Origin: Cheiracanthium punctorium
Taxonomy: Eukaryota; Arthropoda; Arachnida; Araneae; Cheiracanthiidae
Direction: 5' to 3'
NCBI GenBank assembly: GCA_038373885.1
Contig: JAWZYV010012266.1
Span: 248,001-312,000 of the forward strand
Length of the DNA stretch: 64,000 nucleotides
The position numbers and the translations under genes are program-made. The first letter of the stretch is position 1, and every line of letters starts with the position of its first letter. The notes under the pieces were generated by a model. That model had not been told where the DNA came from and ran no database searches. It was given only the letters and a program-made list of their open reading frames with translations. Positions 1 to 10,705 of the stretch are shown here, piece after piece.

Positions 1-687
1 TTGTCAAACTATGTTATCTGAAGGAAATATTTAAGCATCGCTCAAGTTGCAAATTTACTTTCAATATGACGTTAATTATCTGAAAGTTTATAAATCTTAC
101 GTGATTCTTTATGACGACAAGGTTAATTCAATTAGTATACTTGAATAGTACACCCGTCTTTTTTTTTCTAAAGGAATAATATATTAAAACAATTTTGAAA
201 AAAAAAAAAATCAAAGATTTTGTAAATGCACGTTTAGAATGTTTTAGAGTCTGACTTCTTTCTTTCTTTTTTTTTCCAAAACCACCCATAAATTTCTTGA
301 ATTTTAAAAGCACAGACTAATTTCAGCTTACAAAATTTGTCTCCCCCCCCCCCCCTCGAATAAAAAGCATGTGTTATTAGTAAGTTAATATATGACTCAA
401 GACTATATTGTTTTTTTCTCTTAGATTTTTGGATAAGGAAGTGAATTTCCGTTGTAATCTAAATTCCCAAATAGGAATGATTTTGAATAGACTTCTTAAT
501 GAAGCGTACACCGAAGTGTTTTAGCAGTAATACAGTTTCTATGGAATTCTGGACTAATCAAAAATGGTTTGGATTTAAAGCAGGATAAAAACACTTATTT
601 TTCTTAAAGAATTTGCCGCAAATTAACTCATGAGCATTTTTTGTAAAGGAGGGAACTTTTTCTAAACTGCGCAGAAAGGAAATCTAA
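1..687. other. AT-rich sequence, no gene seen
   Basis: Poly-A, poly-T and poly-C runs (for example the C run near 343-355) with no convincing coding frame on either strand. The stretch ends at the A that precedes the Helitron 5' terminus. Confidence 0.5.
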
Positions 688-1439
688 TCTAATATATAAA
701 ATTCTCCTGTCACAGTGTTAGTCACCTAACTCCTCCGAAACCACTCGACCAATTTTAATGAAATTTTCTATGTATATTCGTTAGGTCTGAGAATTAGTTT
801 TTAACTATGTGTCATACCCTTAAGTCATAAGGGCGGTCCACCCCAAAATGTTTAGCCCCAGAGTGCTATTAATTTCAATCAGGATTTCTGTGTAGACATT
901 AGCGTGTCGAGTCACTTTTCAAATGTGTTTGCCAGATAATGTGGAGAGGGGGGCGTTAATAAAATGTTGAAAGTCGCACAAGGTTTGCAATTTTTGATAA
1001 TTGATCGCTAAATGTGGTGCCAAAACGTGACAATTTATTATAAATATATTTCGCGTATAGTTAGAAAACGCCTGGCGTATATTGTAAAAGAGTTTTATTA
1101 GGCGATTTTAATATAGATTTCTATTCCGAAGAAGTGCTCTGTGGAACAAGAAAGGAAAACACGGTACACTCGTGGATTATGATGCCCATTCCAAACAGCA
1201 TTTAAAATGTCTTTGCGGTATAGTTGGAATATGCCTACAGGAAGAATATGCCTGGCGAAGATTGTAAAACAGTTTCAGTAGGCGATTTTAAGATAGATTT
1301 CGATTCCAAAGATGTGTTTTAGGTACAAGAAAGAGTTGATTCCTATTTTAACGCCCCCACTCTCGCCAACCTAAAAAATCCCCGTACTTTGGCGAGCTTT
1401 GCAGTCATGGGTCTCTGGGAGTTATGCACAAGTTTCAAC

Positions 1440-1606
1440 GGTACTTACGTATTATCCCGGCGGTCTGCCAAAACAAGCAATTTTTCACCAAGATAAATGC
1501 CGGGCACATGAAATTGTTGATGGTTTGGAATACGATTGGCTACGTATTTAAAATCTACGAAAAAGTAGTTTGGCGGAAGTGACCGCCGGGATAATACGTA
1601 AGTACC
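1440..1606. mobile_element. 167-bp MITE with perfect 26-bp TIRs and 8-bp TSD
   Basis: The ends are exact inverted repeats over 26 bp (1440-1465 against 1581-1606), starting GGTACTTACGTATTATCCCG. It is flanked by a perfect direct repeat GTTTCAAC (1432-1439 and 1607-1614). An 8-bp duplication fits hAT, P or Merlin superfamilies; the GGTAC terminus is not the CAG usual for hAT, so the superfamily is left open. It is nested in the Helitron at 688-2635 and looks younger than its host, since TIRs and TSD are intact. Confidence 0.9.
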
Positions 1607-2188
1607 GTTTCAACGCACCCAAAAGAACTAGGTGATAACTAAAGTAAACAAACTAGCGATAAACGCGCCAGTTAAGGAATTTGAAGACATTTAATTATTA
1701 AAACTACATTAATTGGTAATCCAAAATAAATAAAAATGTAACGGCATCCTGTACTTACATTTTGTTCCAAATCGCCATTTTAATTCTAAATTACGATTTC
1801 TACATAAATGCAAAAAATCGTCATGGTAACTGCATATGTTTAATCATCGCCTCCTTGGCGAGAGTCGAGGCGTTAAAGTAGGAAACAATCTATAAAACGG
1901 TGAAGTATAGTTGTGATATACTTGGCGAACAATGTAAAATAGTTTTAGTAGGCGATTTTAAGATAGATTTCGATTCCAAAGATGGGTTTTATAAAATAAG
2001 GAAGAAAAATACAGCACAGTCATGAATAATGATAACACTTTCCAACTTAATGGAATAAGGACGAAAAATAGGGACGACGCATAAATTAGGATACGATTTT
2101 AATATATAGCACTATAGTGCGTATTTAAAATCTGAAAGTGTTTCAGATTTTCATCCTTTTTTTTGGGGGGGGGGGCAAATTTTTTTAT

Positions 2189-2388
2189 GGAATGACTATC
2201 AATAAGTCTCAAGGCCAAATTATGTCTGTTTGTGGATTAGATTTGAGCACGCCATGTTTTTCACACGGACAGTTATACGTGGCATGCTCTCGAGTGGGCA
2301 AACCATACAGTGGGCATCCAGTTTGTTTGTGTTATCTAAAGATGGGATAACAAAAAATATTGTATACTCTATTGCGTTAAGGGATTGA
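2189..2388 (+). pseudogene. Helitron helicase (PIF1-like) C-terminus, frameshifted
   Basis: Reading from 2189, the translation contains MTINKSQGQ, then [20 protein letters not shown] and VGKP. This is the last conserved helicase motif block of Helitron/PIF1 proteins (superfamily 1B DNA helicases). After VGKP the frame shifts; another frame gives [20 protein letters not shown] followed by RD and a TGA at 2386-2388, which is the usual end of arthropod Helitron helicases. Only about 65 codons remain of a protein normally well over 1,000 residues, and upstream Rep and ATPase motifs are absent. It is dead and useful only for classifying its Helitron. Recognition of the motif block is firm; the joining frameshift is inferred. 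Confidence 0.9.
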
Positions 2389-2636
2389 TATTATTTTTTA
2401 GTAAAATTATTGTAATTAGCGATATATATAAATTTAAAGAATAAATTACAATGAATTAAAAATATATGTTTGGTATTGTGTTATTTTTATATTCCAGCAT
2501 CGTTCACAGCACTCCATGCCTCTTCCACTCATATACCACATCCTCACAAACTTACAATAAGTTAGTCATTTCTTTCTACTAAAATAATCCTAGGAATAAT
2601 TTATATGGCAAAACAACGTTTGCCGGGTCAGCTAGT

Positions 2637-3081
2637 AATAGTGTAAAAATGATAGCAAAATTAATATCATGGTGCTTTCAAACATTTATTTTCAAAACGA
2701 AATTTTTTTAATAAAATGAATGTCAATTATACATGACAAATTAATCCTCTCATGTATTTTTAAAGGACATGCATAATGCATTAAAAATAATGAAAAAAGT
2801 TTCCTCTATACTTAGTATCAAGTTCATATATTGACTTTTTTAGTAACCTTATTAAGGTTTGTATCTTGTACAGAATATTATTAATGTTGATAAATACAAC
2901 AAAAAATGCAGCTTGTAAACTCTAATGACAAAGTCCCCCTAACCAATTTAATTTTTTAATTAAAAAATTATTTTTTAACAATTTTCTGTCAAGATATAAA
3001 AAAAAAGTCTTCGTTCTTGAGAACTGAAACACCTTACCACCTTACTCTAGACTAAATTTCAGTATATTTGTCCGAGTAATA
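2637..3081. other. AT-rich spacer, nothing recognised
   Basis: Low-complexity AT-rich sequence between the Helitron and the family C MITE; no coding frame or repeat termini seen. Confidence 0.5.
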
Positions 3082-3089
3082 ATCACAGA

Positions 3090-3262
3090 CAGGGGCGTAG
3101 CCACAAATTTTTCATGGGAGGGGGGGGGTTACGACAACTACAACTCATATATATGTATACGTGTGTGTGATAATGTAGTGAAGAATACACATTTTGTATG
3201 GCAAACAATTCTTCATGGGGGGTTATGACCGCCCTAACCCCCCCCCCTTGGCTACGCCCCTG
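3090..3262 (-). mobile_element. hAT MITE, family C copy 1
   Basis: TIRs CAGGGGCGTAGCCA and TGGCTACGCCCCTG bound 173 bp. A perfect 8-bp direct repeat ATCACAGA flanks it (3082-3089 and 3263-3270), as expected for hAT transposition. Runs of G and C lie just inside both ends. It is in the opposite orientation to the copy at 33060-33232. This uninterrupted copy serves as the empty site for the Helitron insertion in the copy at 23271-27498. Confidence 0.93.
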
Positions 3263-3270
3263 ATCACAGA

Positions 3271-3733
3271 AAATAGGTAAAAAATGTATCGGATAAAAGT
3301 ATAATATTTTATCATTTGTGTACTGCGAAATACATTAGGCCCCTTCTCTAAATCCTATGTAGCTCAACAGTGATAACGTCCTGAATACCTTTCTAACTTA
3401 TTTGCTGATTGTATAAATTTTTTGTTAATTAAAATAATAATAATTTATTTATTTGTTTTGGGAAAATTTATTAATATGGTAACACGATTATTCTTGGGTA
3501 CTTCATTTCGTATAAAGTCCACTAAATATGACAACAGATTTCTATTTCACCGTAGAATATTCTTATATACTATTAAACTAAAGCTTTTATTTCTTGAAAA
3601 GCTGTTTCATTCAAATCCTTAAGTTTTGGCATTTTAAAATAAAGACATTCTGTACTTTTTTCTGTGGTATATTGTTTATTATTTTAATAAGAGATAACAA
3701 GATAAATAAGTATACATAAGAATAAATTCATAG

Positions 3734-3764
<31 letters not shown>

Positions 3765-4170
3765 AAAAAGTGCAAAATAATTTGTTTCCTTCAAAAATAT
3801 CATTTTTCGTAATACCTTATGTATTTTATATAAGATATTTAGTATGAATGAAATTCTTGTGATTTTTTCCCCGTTTGTATAAAGTTGAAAAGTATACATT
3901 GAAAATGTTGCAGCCGCATGTCTGACAACTCAGAAAAATTTTAGATTCAGTGTCGTACCTAGGTAAAGTAACGTTCATGTGGCAGACAACATTATGCGCT
4001 CTTTCTCTTAGTTAGAAAGACACTGAACACTTTGTACGGTCATTCTAAACATTTCTTTCGAATGACAAATTATATTTTCAAATTATAAAAGTCTCACAGA
4101 TTCATGTTCTAAGAGCAGTCATTTAAAATAGATATTTTAGCGTTTTGTTTAACTTGTTCGTTTTCATCGT
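3271..4170. other. Unassigned sequence with (CA)n/poly-A tract
   Basis: AT-rich DNA with a CA dinucleotide run followed by poly-A near 3735-3769. No gene or element boundary recognised. Confidence 0.5.
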
Positions 4171-4175
4171 TTCAA

Positions 4176-4350
4176 GGAAGCGACGACAGCGATTTTTTCT
4201 TCTGCACTCAGCGTTGCTTCCCGGCTTGGGTCTTTCAGTGCAGCTCAAATTTGGGTTGCTGGCCCGCAACAGGATCATTCAAAGACCGAAACTAGGAAGC
4301 AACGATGATTGCAGAAGAAATAATCACTGTCGTTCCATCCCTGTAAAGGT
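4176..4350. repeat. Foldback repeat, family J
   Basis: About 60-bp arms form an imperfect inverted repeat: GTTGCTTCCCGGCTTGGGTC on one side mirrors GACCGAAACTAGGAAGCAAC on the other, and TTTTCTTCTGCA mirrors TGCAGAAGAAAT. Related half-arms (GCATTCAAAG then GGGAAGCAACG) recur near 35365-35395 and 49705-49735, so this is a dispersed family rather than a chance hairpin. Superfamily unknown. Confidence 0.65.
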
Positions 4351-4359
4351 AAGAGTGAA

Positions 4360-5550
4360 TGGGTTGATTGTTTCATTCATTGTGTCAGTGTCTTTGTTGG
4401 AATCTGTAACCCCTTTAAAGTATTGCGCATGGAACGTGCCCTACCTGCCATACTCAGCTGCTCCACTGGATAGAGAAGCATAGAGAATATGAATTCATGT
4501 TGGATTTTTAGTAGAATAAACTTTTTAAAAATCACTGTGATTGTGTAATTAGAGATTGTTACAAGTTTTATAAAGAAGTTGCATTTGAACTCTTCTCAAG
4601 AATTGTTAATATCAAAGACGCAATTTCCGCTACTGCTAAATCGTTTGATATTTTGCAAAATCAATTCAGCAATTAGTTCTCTCCTCGCCCAATATGTTTA
4701 GTAGTAATTGTAAGTAAAATTAAATAAATCAATAAATGTTATTTAAAAAGGAAAAAATGTACACTAATAATGCATATGCATATATTTTATTTTTTTTAAT
4801 GGGAAAAGTCTTAAAGCACGTATTGCAAAATAAAAAATCTATCCTAGCTCGCAGAACATTAGCGGTGGAAGTATTTTTTGATTTTTTAAAAGTAAAATAA
4901 TGTATAAATTGGTTAAACCTTCAGATGTTCAATTATGATACCTATAAAAAAATAGGCAGTTACTGATAACTAGTACCATCGCTTTTACCTATATATGAGA
5001 TCAAAATTTATAATGATTTTTATGTGAAATTAGATCTTATTCACAACGTTTTCTCTTTACGTTCAAAACACAAATCAAACCTTTCTTGAAAATCATCCAT
5101 AGAAAGTTTTTTTAGAGCTACAATATAAAATTCCATAACCAATAATAACAAAAGAATTATACCCAGCAAGTTACAGCTGTTTCAACGAAGATTTACACTC
5201 GAGGAAGGTCGAATATTATAGAAGAAAATATGATTTTAATCAAACTTGAATAGTGAATAAGTATATTTTTTAACAGCAATGTGATCAAAGTAGCCGAATA
5301 GAAATAGCCAGGAAAAAAATTAATCGAACATTCGAACCATTTAATCGATTAATTGACACAGACATAATTGTTATTGCATTACAGAAACTTTAAGATCCAA
5401 ATACCAATAAATGTTGATAAAAATTCCGAATTTTAATCAACAATTTAATTGGCATTAAACACATTAGTTCTACTGAAAATGATTTACAAATATTAATTTA
5501 CTGATACCATATAAATGTTTTTTAATTCATTAAGCAATTTTTAATTAATT
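4360..5550. other. AT-rich sequence, nothing recognised
   Basis: Very AT-rich; no open frame with protein-like composition and no terminal repeats seen. Confidence 0.5.
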
Positions 5551-5769
5551 TTTACTTCCTTGTACGTAGTATAAGGAAGTAATGTGATCCCGAAAAATTT
5601 TGGGGGCCAAATTTCGACGAAAAAACCGATTTTGACTACCTCTAAATTTAATTTAAAAATTTTTTCGATGCATCTCATCGTAGGCTAGCATGCACGATCA
5701 TATTAACGCGTCTGCAACTCATTTTGACCAGTGGCGAGTCTACTGTGGCCAGTTTTTCCATGCCGTCTG

Positions 5770-5799
5770 TACGTACGTACGTACGTACGTATGTATGTA
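5770..5799. repeat. CGTA microsatellite inside family A
   Basis: Tandem CGTA/CATA-type repeat ending in TATGTATG. The same tract recurs in the other copies at about 8954-8974, 39374-39394 and 16952-16968 with different lengths. Confidence 0.85.
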
Positions 5800-6795
5800 A
5801 CTCGCATATCTCAAAAACTATTGGTCGTAGAATGTTGAGATTTGATATTTAGGATTGTTCTATGATCTAGTTGTGCACCTCCCCTTTTGGTGGCAATCGA
5901 ATGGATAGTTTATGTACAGGACCGCCCAAAAGATTCGAAATACATTACGCTCTATGGGCCGAAATTCATTAAACTCGCCTAACTCAAAAGCTATTAGGCG
6001 TAGAATGTCGAAACTTCATATTTTGGATAGTTGTAACATCTAGTTGTGCACCTCCCCTTTTGGTTCCATTCGACTGGATAGTTTATCTACAGGACTGCCC
6101 AAAACATTCGAAATACATTACGCTCAATGGGCCGAAATTCATTAAACTCGCATATCTCAAAAACTGTTAGGCGTTGAATGTTGAAACTTTATATTTAGGA
6201 TTGTTGTAACATCTAGTTGTGCACCTCCCCTTTCGGTTCCATTCGACTGAATAGTTTATCTACAGGACCGCCCAAAAGATTCGAAATACATTACGCTCAA
6301 TGGGCCGAAATGCATCAAAGCGTTTTTTAGAGGTATTGGGCTATTTCAAACGACTCAGAAGTGATATATGCTGTTAAGAGTTAGAAAATGAATTTCTCCA
6401 TTAAAAAAAGTGTCTTTATCATTTATAGTTCTGCTACAGGAACACTCAAAAGATTTCCAATACATTACGGTCAATGGCAATTTTAGGGGCATTCATCCAT
6501 TTCAAGCACAATACCGTCCTACCACATAAGTTAGGTAATGGTCCGACCACGGTCACGTGCCTCCCTCAAGAACTATGCCAAAAGTCGCCAAGCTTGGCGA
6601 CTTTTGGTGTACGTGTGTGCATATTTAACTCTCAAATCTCAAAAACTATTATGAAATTTCATATATAAGAATGTTGTAACATCTAGTTGTGCATCTCGAT
6701 TTTTGGTTCCAATCTACTGGAGAGTTTATTTACAGGACCACCGAAAAGAATTTCAGTACATTAATGTCTATGGACATCTTCATTATAATACAACT

Positions 6796-7064
6796 GTAGA
6801 CAGTCATTGTTTGGTACATGCCCAAAATCTCGCCGTCTGTCCTCGACCTTGGCGAGTTTTGGCGAAATATCGCCAAATTTGGCGATAGTCAGTCATTTGG
6901 TCCATGCCCAAAGTATCGCCATTTGTCATCGTTCTTGGCGAGTTTTGGCGAAATATCGCCAAATTTGGCGATAATCTGTCATTGTTTGGTTCATGCTTAA
7001 AATCTCGCCATATGTCGTCGACATTGACGAGTTTCGCCGAAATATCGCCAAATTTGGCGCCAAA
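6796..7064. repeat. Three tandem ~86-bp units with palindromes (A1)
   Basis: Each unit runs from GTCATTGTTTGGT.CATGC through CTTGGCGAGTTTTGGCG to CGCCAAATTTGGCG. The 14-bp perfect palindrome lies at 6871-6884, 6957-6970 and 7046-7059. The same three-unit array is found in copies A2 (about 9973-10241) and A3 (about 40219-40482). Frames of about 60 codons opened by this repeat are by-products of the array. Confidence 0.85.
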
Positions 7065-7552
7065 AATTATTTCGTATTTTGTATAACTCTAAAACTTTAA
7101 ACCCGTAGATTTTTGAACTTTGTATTTAGAACTATTGTAATATCTAACTGTTTTCAATATCTTTTTTGACAGCAATCGACTGAGAATTTATTTACAGGGT
7201 GAGCCAAATGACTTTAAATACATTGAGGTGTATGGATGCATTCAATTCATTGAAAGTCTGTGGTCAGTGACTACTTTGGCTATCCCCAAAATCTCGCAGA
7301 CTATCTCAAGTTTGTCGGCTTTTGGTGAAATATCGCCAAATAAAGTGTCAGAAGGAAATCTTTCAAATTGAACTCAGCTTGGCGATATCGAACTATTTGG
7401 CTAGAAATCGCTAAACCTTACTATTATTGATATTTTATCTCTTTCAAACAACATAAATTTTAGAGGAAGTGCGTCGAAAATATTTTCGATCTAATGGACG
7501 TGCAAGGAAGTCATGTGTTTGGACACATCAGATTTTTTTTTTAATGGGAAAA

Positions 7553-8510
7553 GATTCTCCATTAAAAAAAGTGTCTATCATTTATAGTTCTGCTACAGGA
7601 ACACTCAAAAGATTTCCAATACATTACGGTCAATGGCAATTTTAGTGGCATTCATCCATTTCAAGCACAATACCACATAAGTTAGGTAATGGTCCGACCA
7701 CGGTCACGTGCCTCCCTCAAGAACTATGCCAAAAGCCGCCAAGCTTGGCGACTTTCGGTGTACGCGTGTGCGTATTTAACTCTCAAATCTCAAAAACTAT
7801 TATGAAATTTCATATATAAGATTGTTGTAACATCTAGTTGTGCATCTCGATTTTTGGTTCCAATCTACTATAGAGTTTATTTACAGGACCACCGAAAAGA
7901 ATTTCAGTACATTAATGTCTATGGACATCTTCATTATAATACAACTGTAGACAGTCATTGTTTGGTCCATGCTTAATATCTCTCCATATGTCGTCGACAT
8001 TTGCGAGTTTCGCCGAAATATCGCCAAATTTGGCTCCAAAAATTATTTCGTATTTTGTATAACTCTAAAACTTTAAACCGTAGAATTTTGAACTTTTGTA
8101 TTTAGAACTATTGTAATATCTAACTGTTTTCAGTATATTTTTTGACAGCAATCGACTGGGAATTTATTTACAGGGTGAGCCAAATGACTTTAAACACATT
8201 GAGGTGTATGGATGCATTCAATTTATTGAAAGTCTGTGGTCAATGACTACTTTGGCTATACCCAAAATCTCGCAAACTATCTCAAGCTTGTCGGCTTTTG
8301 GTGAAATATCGCCAAATAAAGTGTCAGAAGGAAATCTTTCAAACTGAACTCAGCTTGGCGATATCGAAATATTTGGCTAGAAATCGCTAAACCTTACTAT
8401 TACTGATATTTTATCTCTTTCAGACAAATAAGTTTAGAGGAAGTGCGTCGAAAATATTTTTGATTTAATAGACGCGCAAGGAAGTCATGTGTTGTACACG
8501 TCAGATTTTT
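7553..8510. mobile_element. Family A partial copy A1b
   Basis: It begins abruptly at an internal point equivalent to about 6395 in A1 (TTCTCCATTAAAAAAAGTG) and continues to a normal right end at about 8505 (TCAGATTTTTT). It follows A1 directly after the T-run of A1's right end. It has only one of the three 86-bp units. It is either a partial tandem duplication or a second truncated insertion at the T-tract. Confidence 0.8.
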
Positions 8511-8732
8511 TATAATCGCACTTCTATACACTTGGCTTTTAACCAAGTTTTTAAGGTATTGACCAGAGAGATTGCATTGAGTTTCAATATTTATCTCATA
8601 AAGTGCACAATTTCTATGAAATTATAGAAACAAATAATGTATATCAGAAACATTAACATATGCTTCGAAATTATGAGCTAACTCAAAAATCGGTATCCAT
8701 AAACTGTAAATCCCCCCCCCCCCGAAATCGCT

Positions 8733-10705
8733 TTTTACTTCCTTGTACGTAGTATAAGGAAGTAATGTGATCCCGAAAAATTTTGGGGGCCAAATTTCGA
8801 CATAAAAACCGATTTTAACTACCTCTAAATTTAATTTAAAAACTTTTTTCGATGCATCTCATCGTAGGCTAGCATGCACGATCATATTAACGCGTCTGCA
8901 AGTCATTTTGACCAGCGGCGAGTCTACTGTGGCCAGTTTTTCCATGCCGTCTGTACGTACGTACGTATGTATGTAACTCGCATATCTCAAAAACTATTGG
9001 TCGTAGAATCTTGAGATTTGATATTTAGGATTGTTCTATGATCTAGTTGTGCACCTCCCCTTTTGGTGGCAATCGAATGGATAGTTTATGTACAGGACCG
9101 CCCAAAAGATTCGAAATACATTACGCTCTATGGGCCGAAATTCATTAAACTCGCCTAACTCAAAAGCTATTAGGCGTAGAATGTCGAAACTTCATATTTT
9201 GGATAGTTGTAACATCTAGTTGTGCACCTCCCCTTTTGGTTCCATTCGACTGGATAGTTTATCTACAGGACTGCCCAAAACATTCGAAATACATTACACT
9301 CAATGGGCCGAAATTCATTAAACTCGCATATCTCAAAAACTGTTAGGCGTACAATGTTGAAACTTTATATTTAGGATTGTTGTAACATCTAGTTGTGCAC
9401 CTCCCCTTTCGGTTCCATTCGACTGAATAGTTTGTCTACAGGACCGCCCAAAAGATTCGAAATACATTACGCTCTATGGGCCGAAATTCATCAAAGCGTT
9501 TTTTAGAGGTATTGGGCTATTTCAAACGACTCAGAAGTGATATATGCTGTAAAGAGTTAGAAAATGAATTTCTCCATTAAAAAAAACTGTCTTTATCATT
9601 TATAGTTCTGCTACAGGAACACTTAAAAGATTGCCAATACTTTACGGTCAATAGCAATTTTAGGGGCATTCATCCATTTCAAGCATAATACCGTCCTACC
9701 ACATAAGTTAGGTAATGGTCCGACCACGGTCACGTGCCTCCCTCAAGAACTATGCCAAAAGTCGCCAAGCTTGGCGACTTTTGGTGTACGTGTGTGCATA
9801 TTTAACTCTCAAATCTCAAAAACTATTATGAAATTTCATATATAAGAATGTTGTAACATCTAGTTGTGCATCTCGATTTTTGGTTCCAATCTACTGGAGA
9901 GTTTATTTACAGGACCACCGAAAAGAATTTCAGTACCTTAATGTCTATGGACATCTCCAATATAATACAACTGTAGACAGTCATTGTTCGGTATATGCCC
10001 AAAATCTCGCCGTCTGTCCTCGACCTTGGCGAGTTTTGGCGAAATATCGCCAAATTTGGCGATAGTCACTCATTTGGTCCATGCCCAAAGTATCGCCATT
10101 TGTCATCGTTCTTGGCGAGTTTTGGCGAAATTTCGCCAAATTTGGCGATAATCTGTCATTGTTTGGTTTATGCTTAAAATCTCGCCAAATGTCGTCGAAA
10201 TTGACGAGTTTCGCCGAAATATCGCCAAATTTGGCGCCAAAAATTATTTCCTATTTTGTATAACTCTAAAACTTTAACCCGTAGATTTTTTAACTTTGTA
10301 TTTAGAACTATTGTAATATCTAACTGTTTTCAATACCTTTTTTGACAGCAATCGACTGAGAATTTATTTACATGGTGAGCCAAATGACTTTAAAAGTTTA
10401 AATACATTGAGGTGTATAGATGCATTCAATTCATTGAAAGTCTGTGGTCAATGACTACTTTGGCTATCCCCAAAATCTCGCTGACTATCTCAAGTTTGTC
10501 GGCTTTTGGTGAAATATCGCCAAATAAAGTGTCAGAAGGAAATCTTTCAAATTGAACTCACTCATCGTTGGCTAGAAATCGCTAAACCTTACTATTATTG
10601 ATATTTTATCTCTTTCAAACAAATAAATTTAGAGGAAGTGCGTCGAAAATATTTTTGATCTAATGGACGTGCAAGGAAGTCATGTGTTGGACACATCAGA
10701 TTTTT
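8733..10705. mobile_element. Family A element, copy A2
   Basis: Same architecture as A1: TTTTTACTTCCTTGTACG at the left end, a shorter CGTA microsatellite, three leading ~170-bp modules, the 86-bp palindromic array and the right end GTTGGACACATCAGATTTTT. It differs from A1 mainly by point changes, by an insertion in the last module (about 10393-10400) and by a small deletion near 10561. Adjacent to A1/A1b in the same orientation. Confidence 0.85.

Larger units (their letters stand above)
688..2635 (+). mobile_element. Helitron, decayed, both termini present
   Basis: The 5' end starts TCTAATATATAAAATTCTC after host A687. The 3' end is CTAG (2632-2635) before host T2636, the A|T insertion pattern of Helitrons, which make no target duplication. 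A 3' hairpin with stem GGCAAA/TTTGCC (2607-2612 and 2619-2624) stands 11 nt before the end, as is usual for the class. A fossil helicase C-terminus lies near the 3' end. The interior holds three diverged blocks of about 120-150 bp (about 1050-1195, 1220-1340 and 1905-2060) and an inserted MITE at 1440-1606. At under 2 kb it is far shorter than an autonomous Helitron, so most of the Rep/helicase gene is gone. Termini seen directly; class assignment from family knowledge. Confidence 0.88.
5551..7532. mobile_element. Family A modular element, copy A1 (Helentron-associated-like)
   Basis: The left end is TTTACTTCCTTGTACG followed by the inverted half AAGGAAGT, a terminal hairpin. The right end is TGCAAGGAAGTCATG then CACATCAGATTTTT, so ACTTCCTTG recurs inverted near both ends at unequal distances from the tips. 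A CGTA microsatellite lies at about 5770-5796. The body has five modules of about 170 bp, each beginning AACTC..TCTCAAAAACTATT or a decayed form and ending in ACATTACG..CTATGG. It also has three units of about 86 bp (6796-7064) carrying the palindrome CGCCAAATTTGGCG. No protein is encoded. Terminal hairpin, asymmetric inverted repeats, T-rich target and central microsatellite resemble Helentron-associated elements (HINE/DINE-1); that classification is inference. Confidence 0.8.

Noticed and set aside
6796..7064. CRISPR-like array
   Set aside because: Repeats are contiguous diverged tandem units in eukaryotic-type DNA, not repeats with unique spacers.
6818..7086. Open frames with repeated peptide GEFWRNIAKFGD in family A
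   Set aside because: They arise from the 86-bp palindromic array, overlap in two frames and are not conserved as proteins in A1b or A4.
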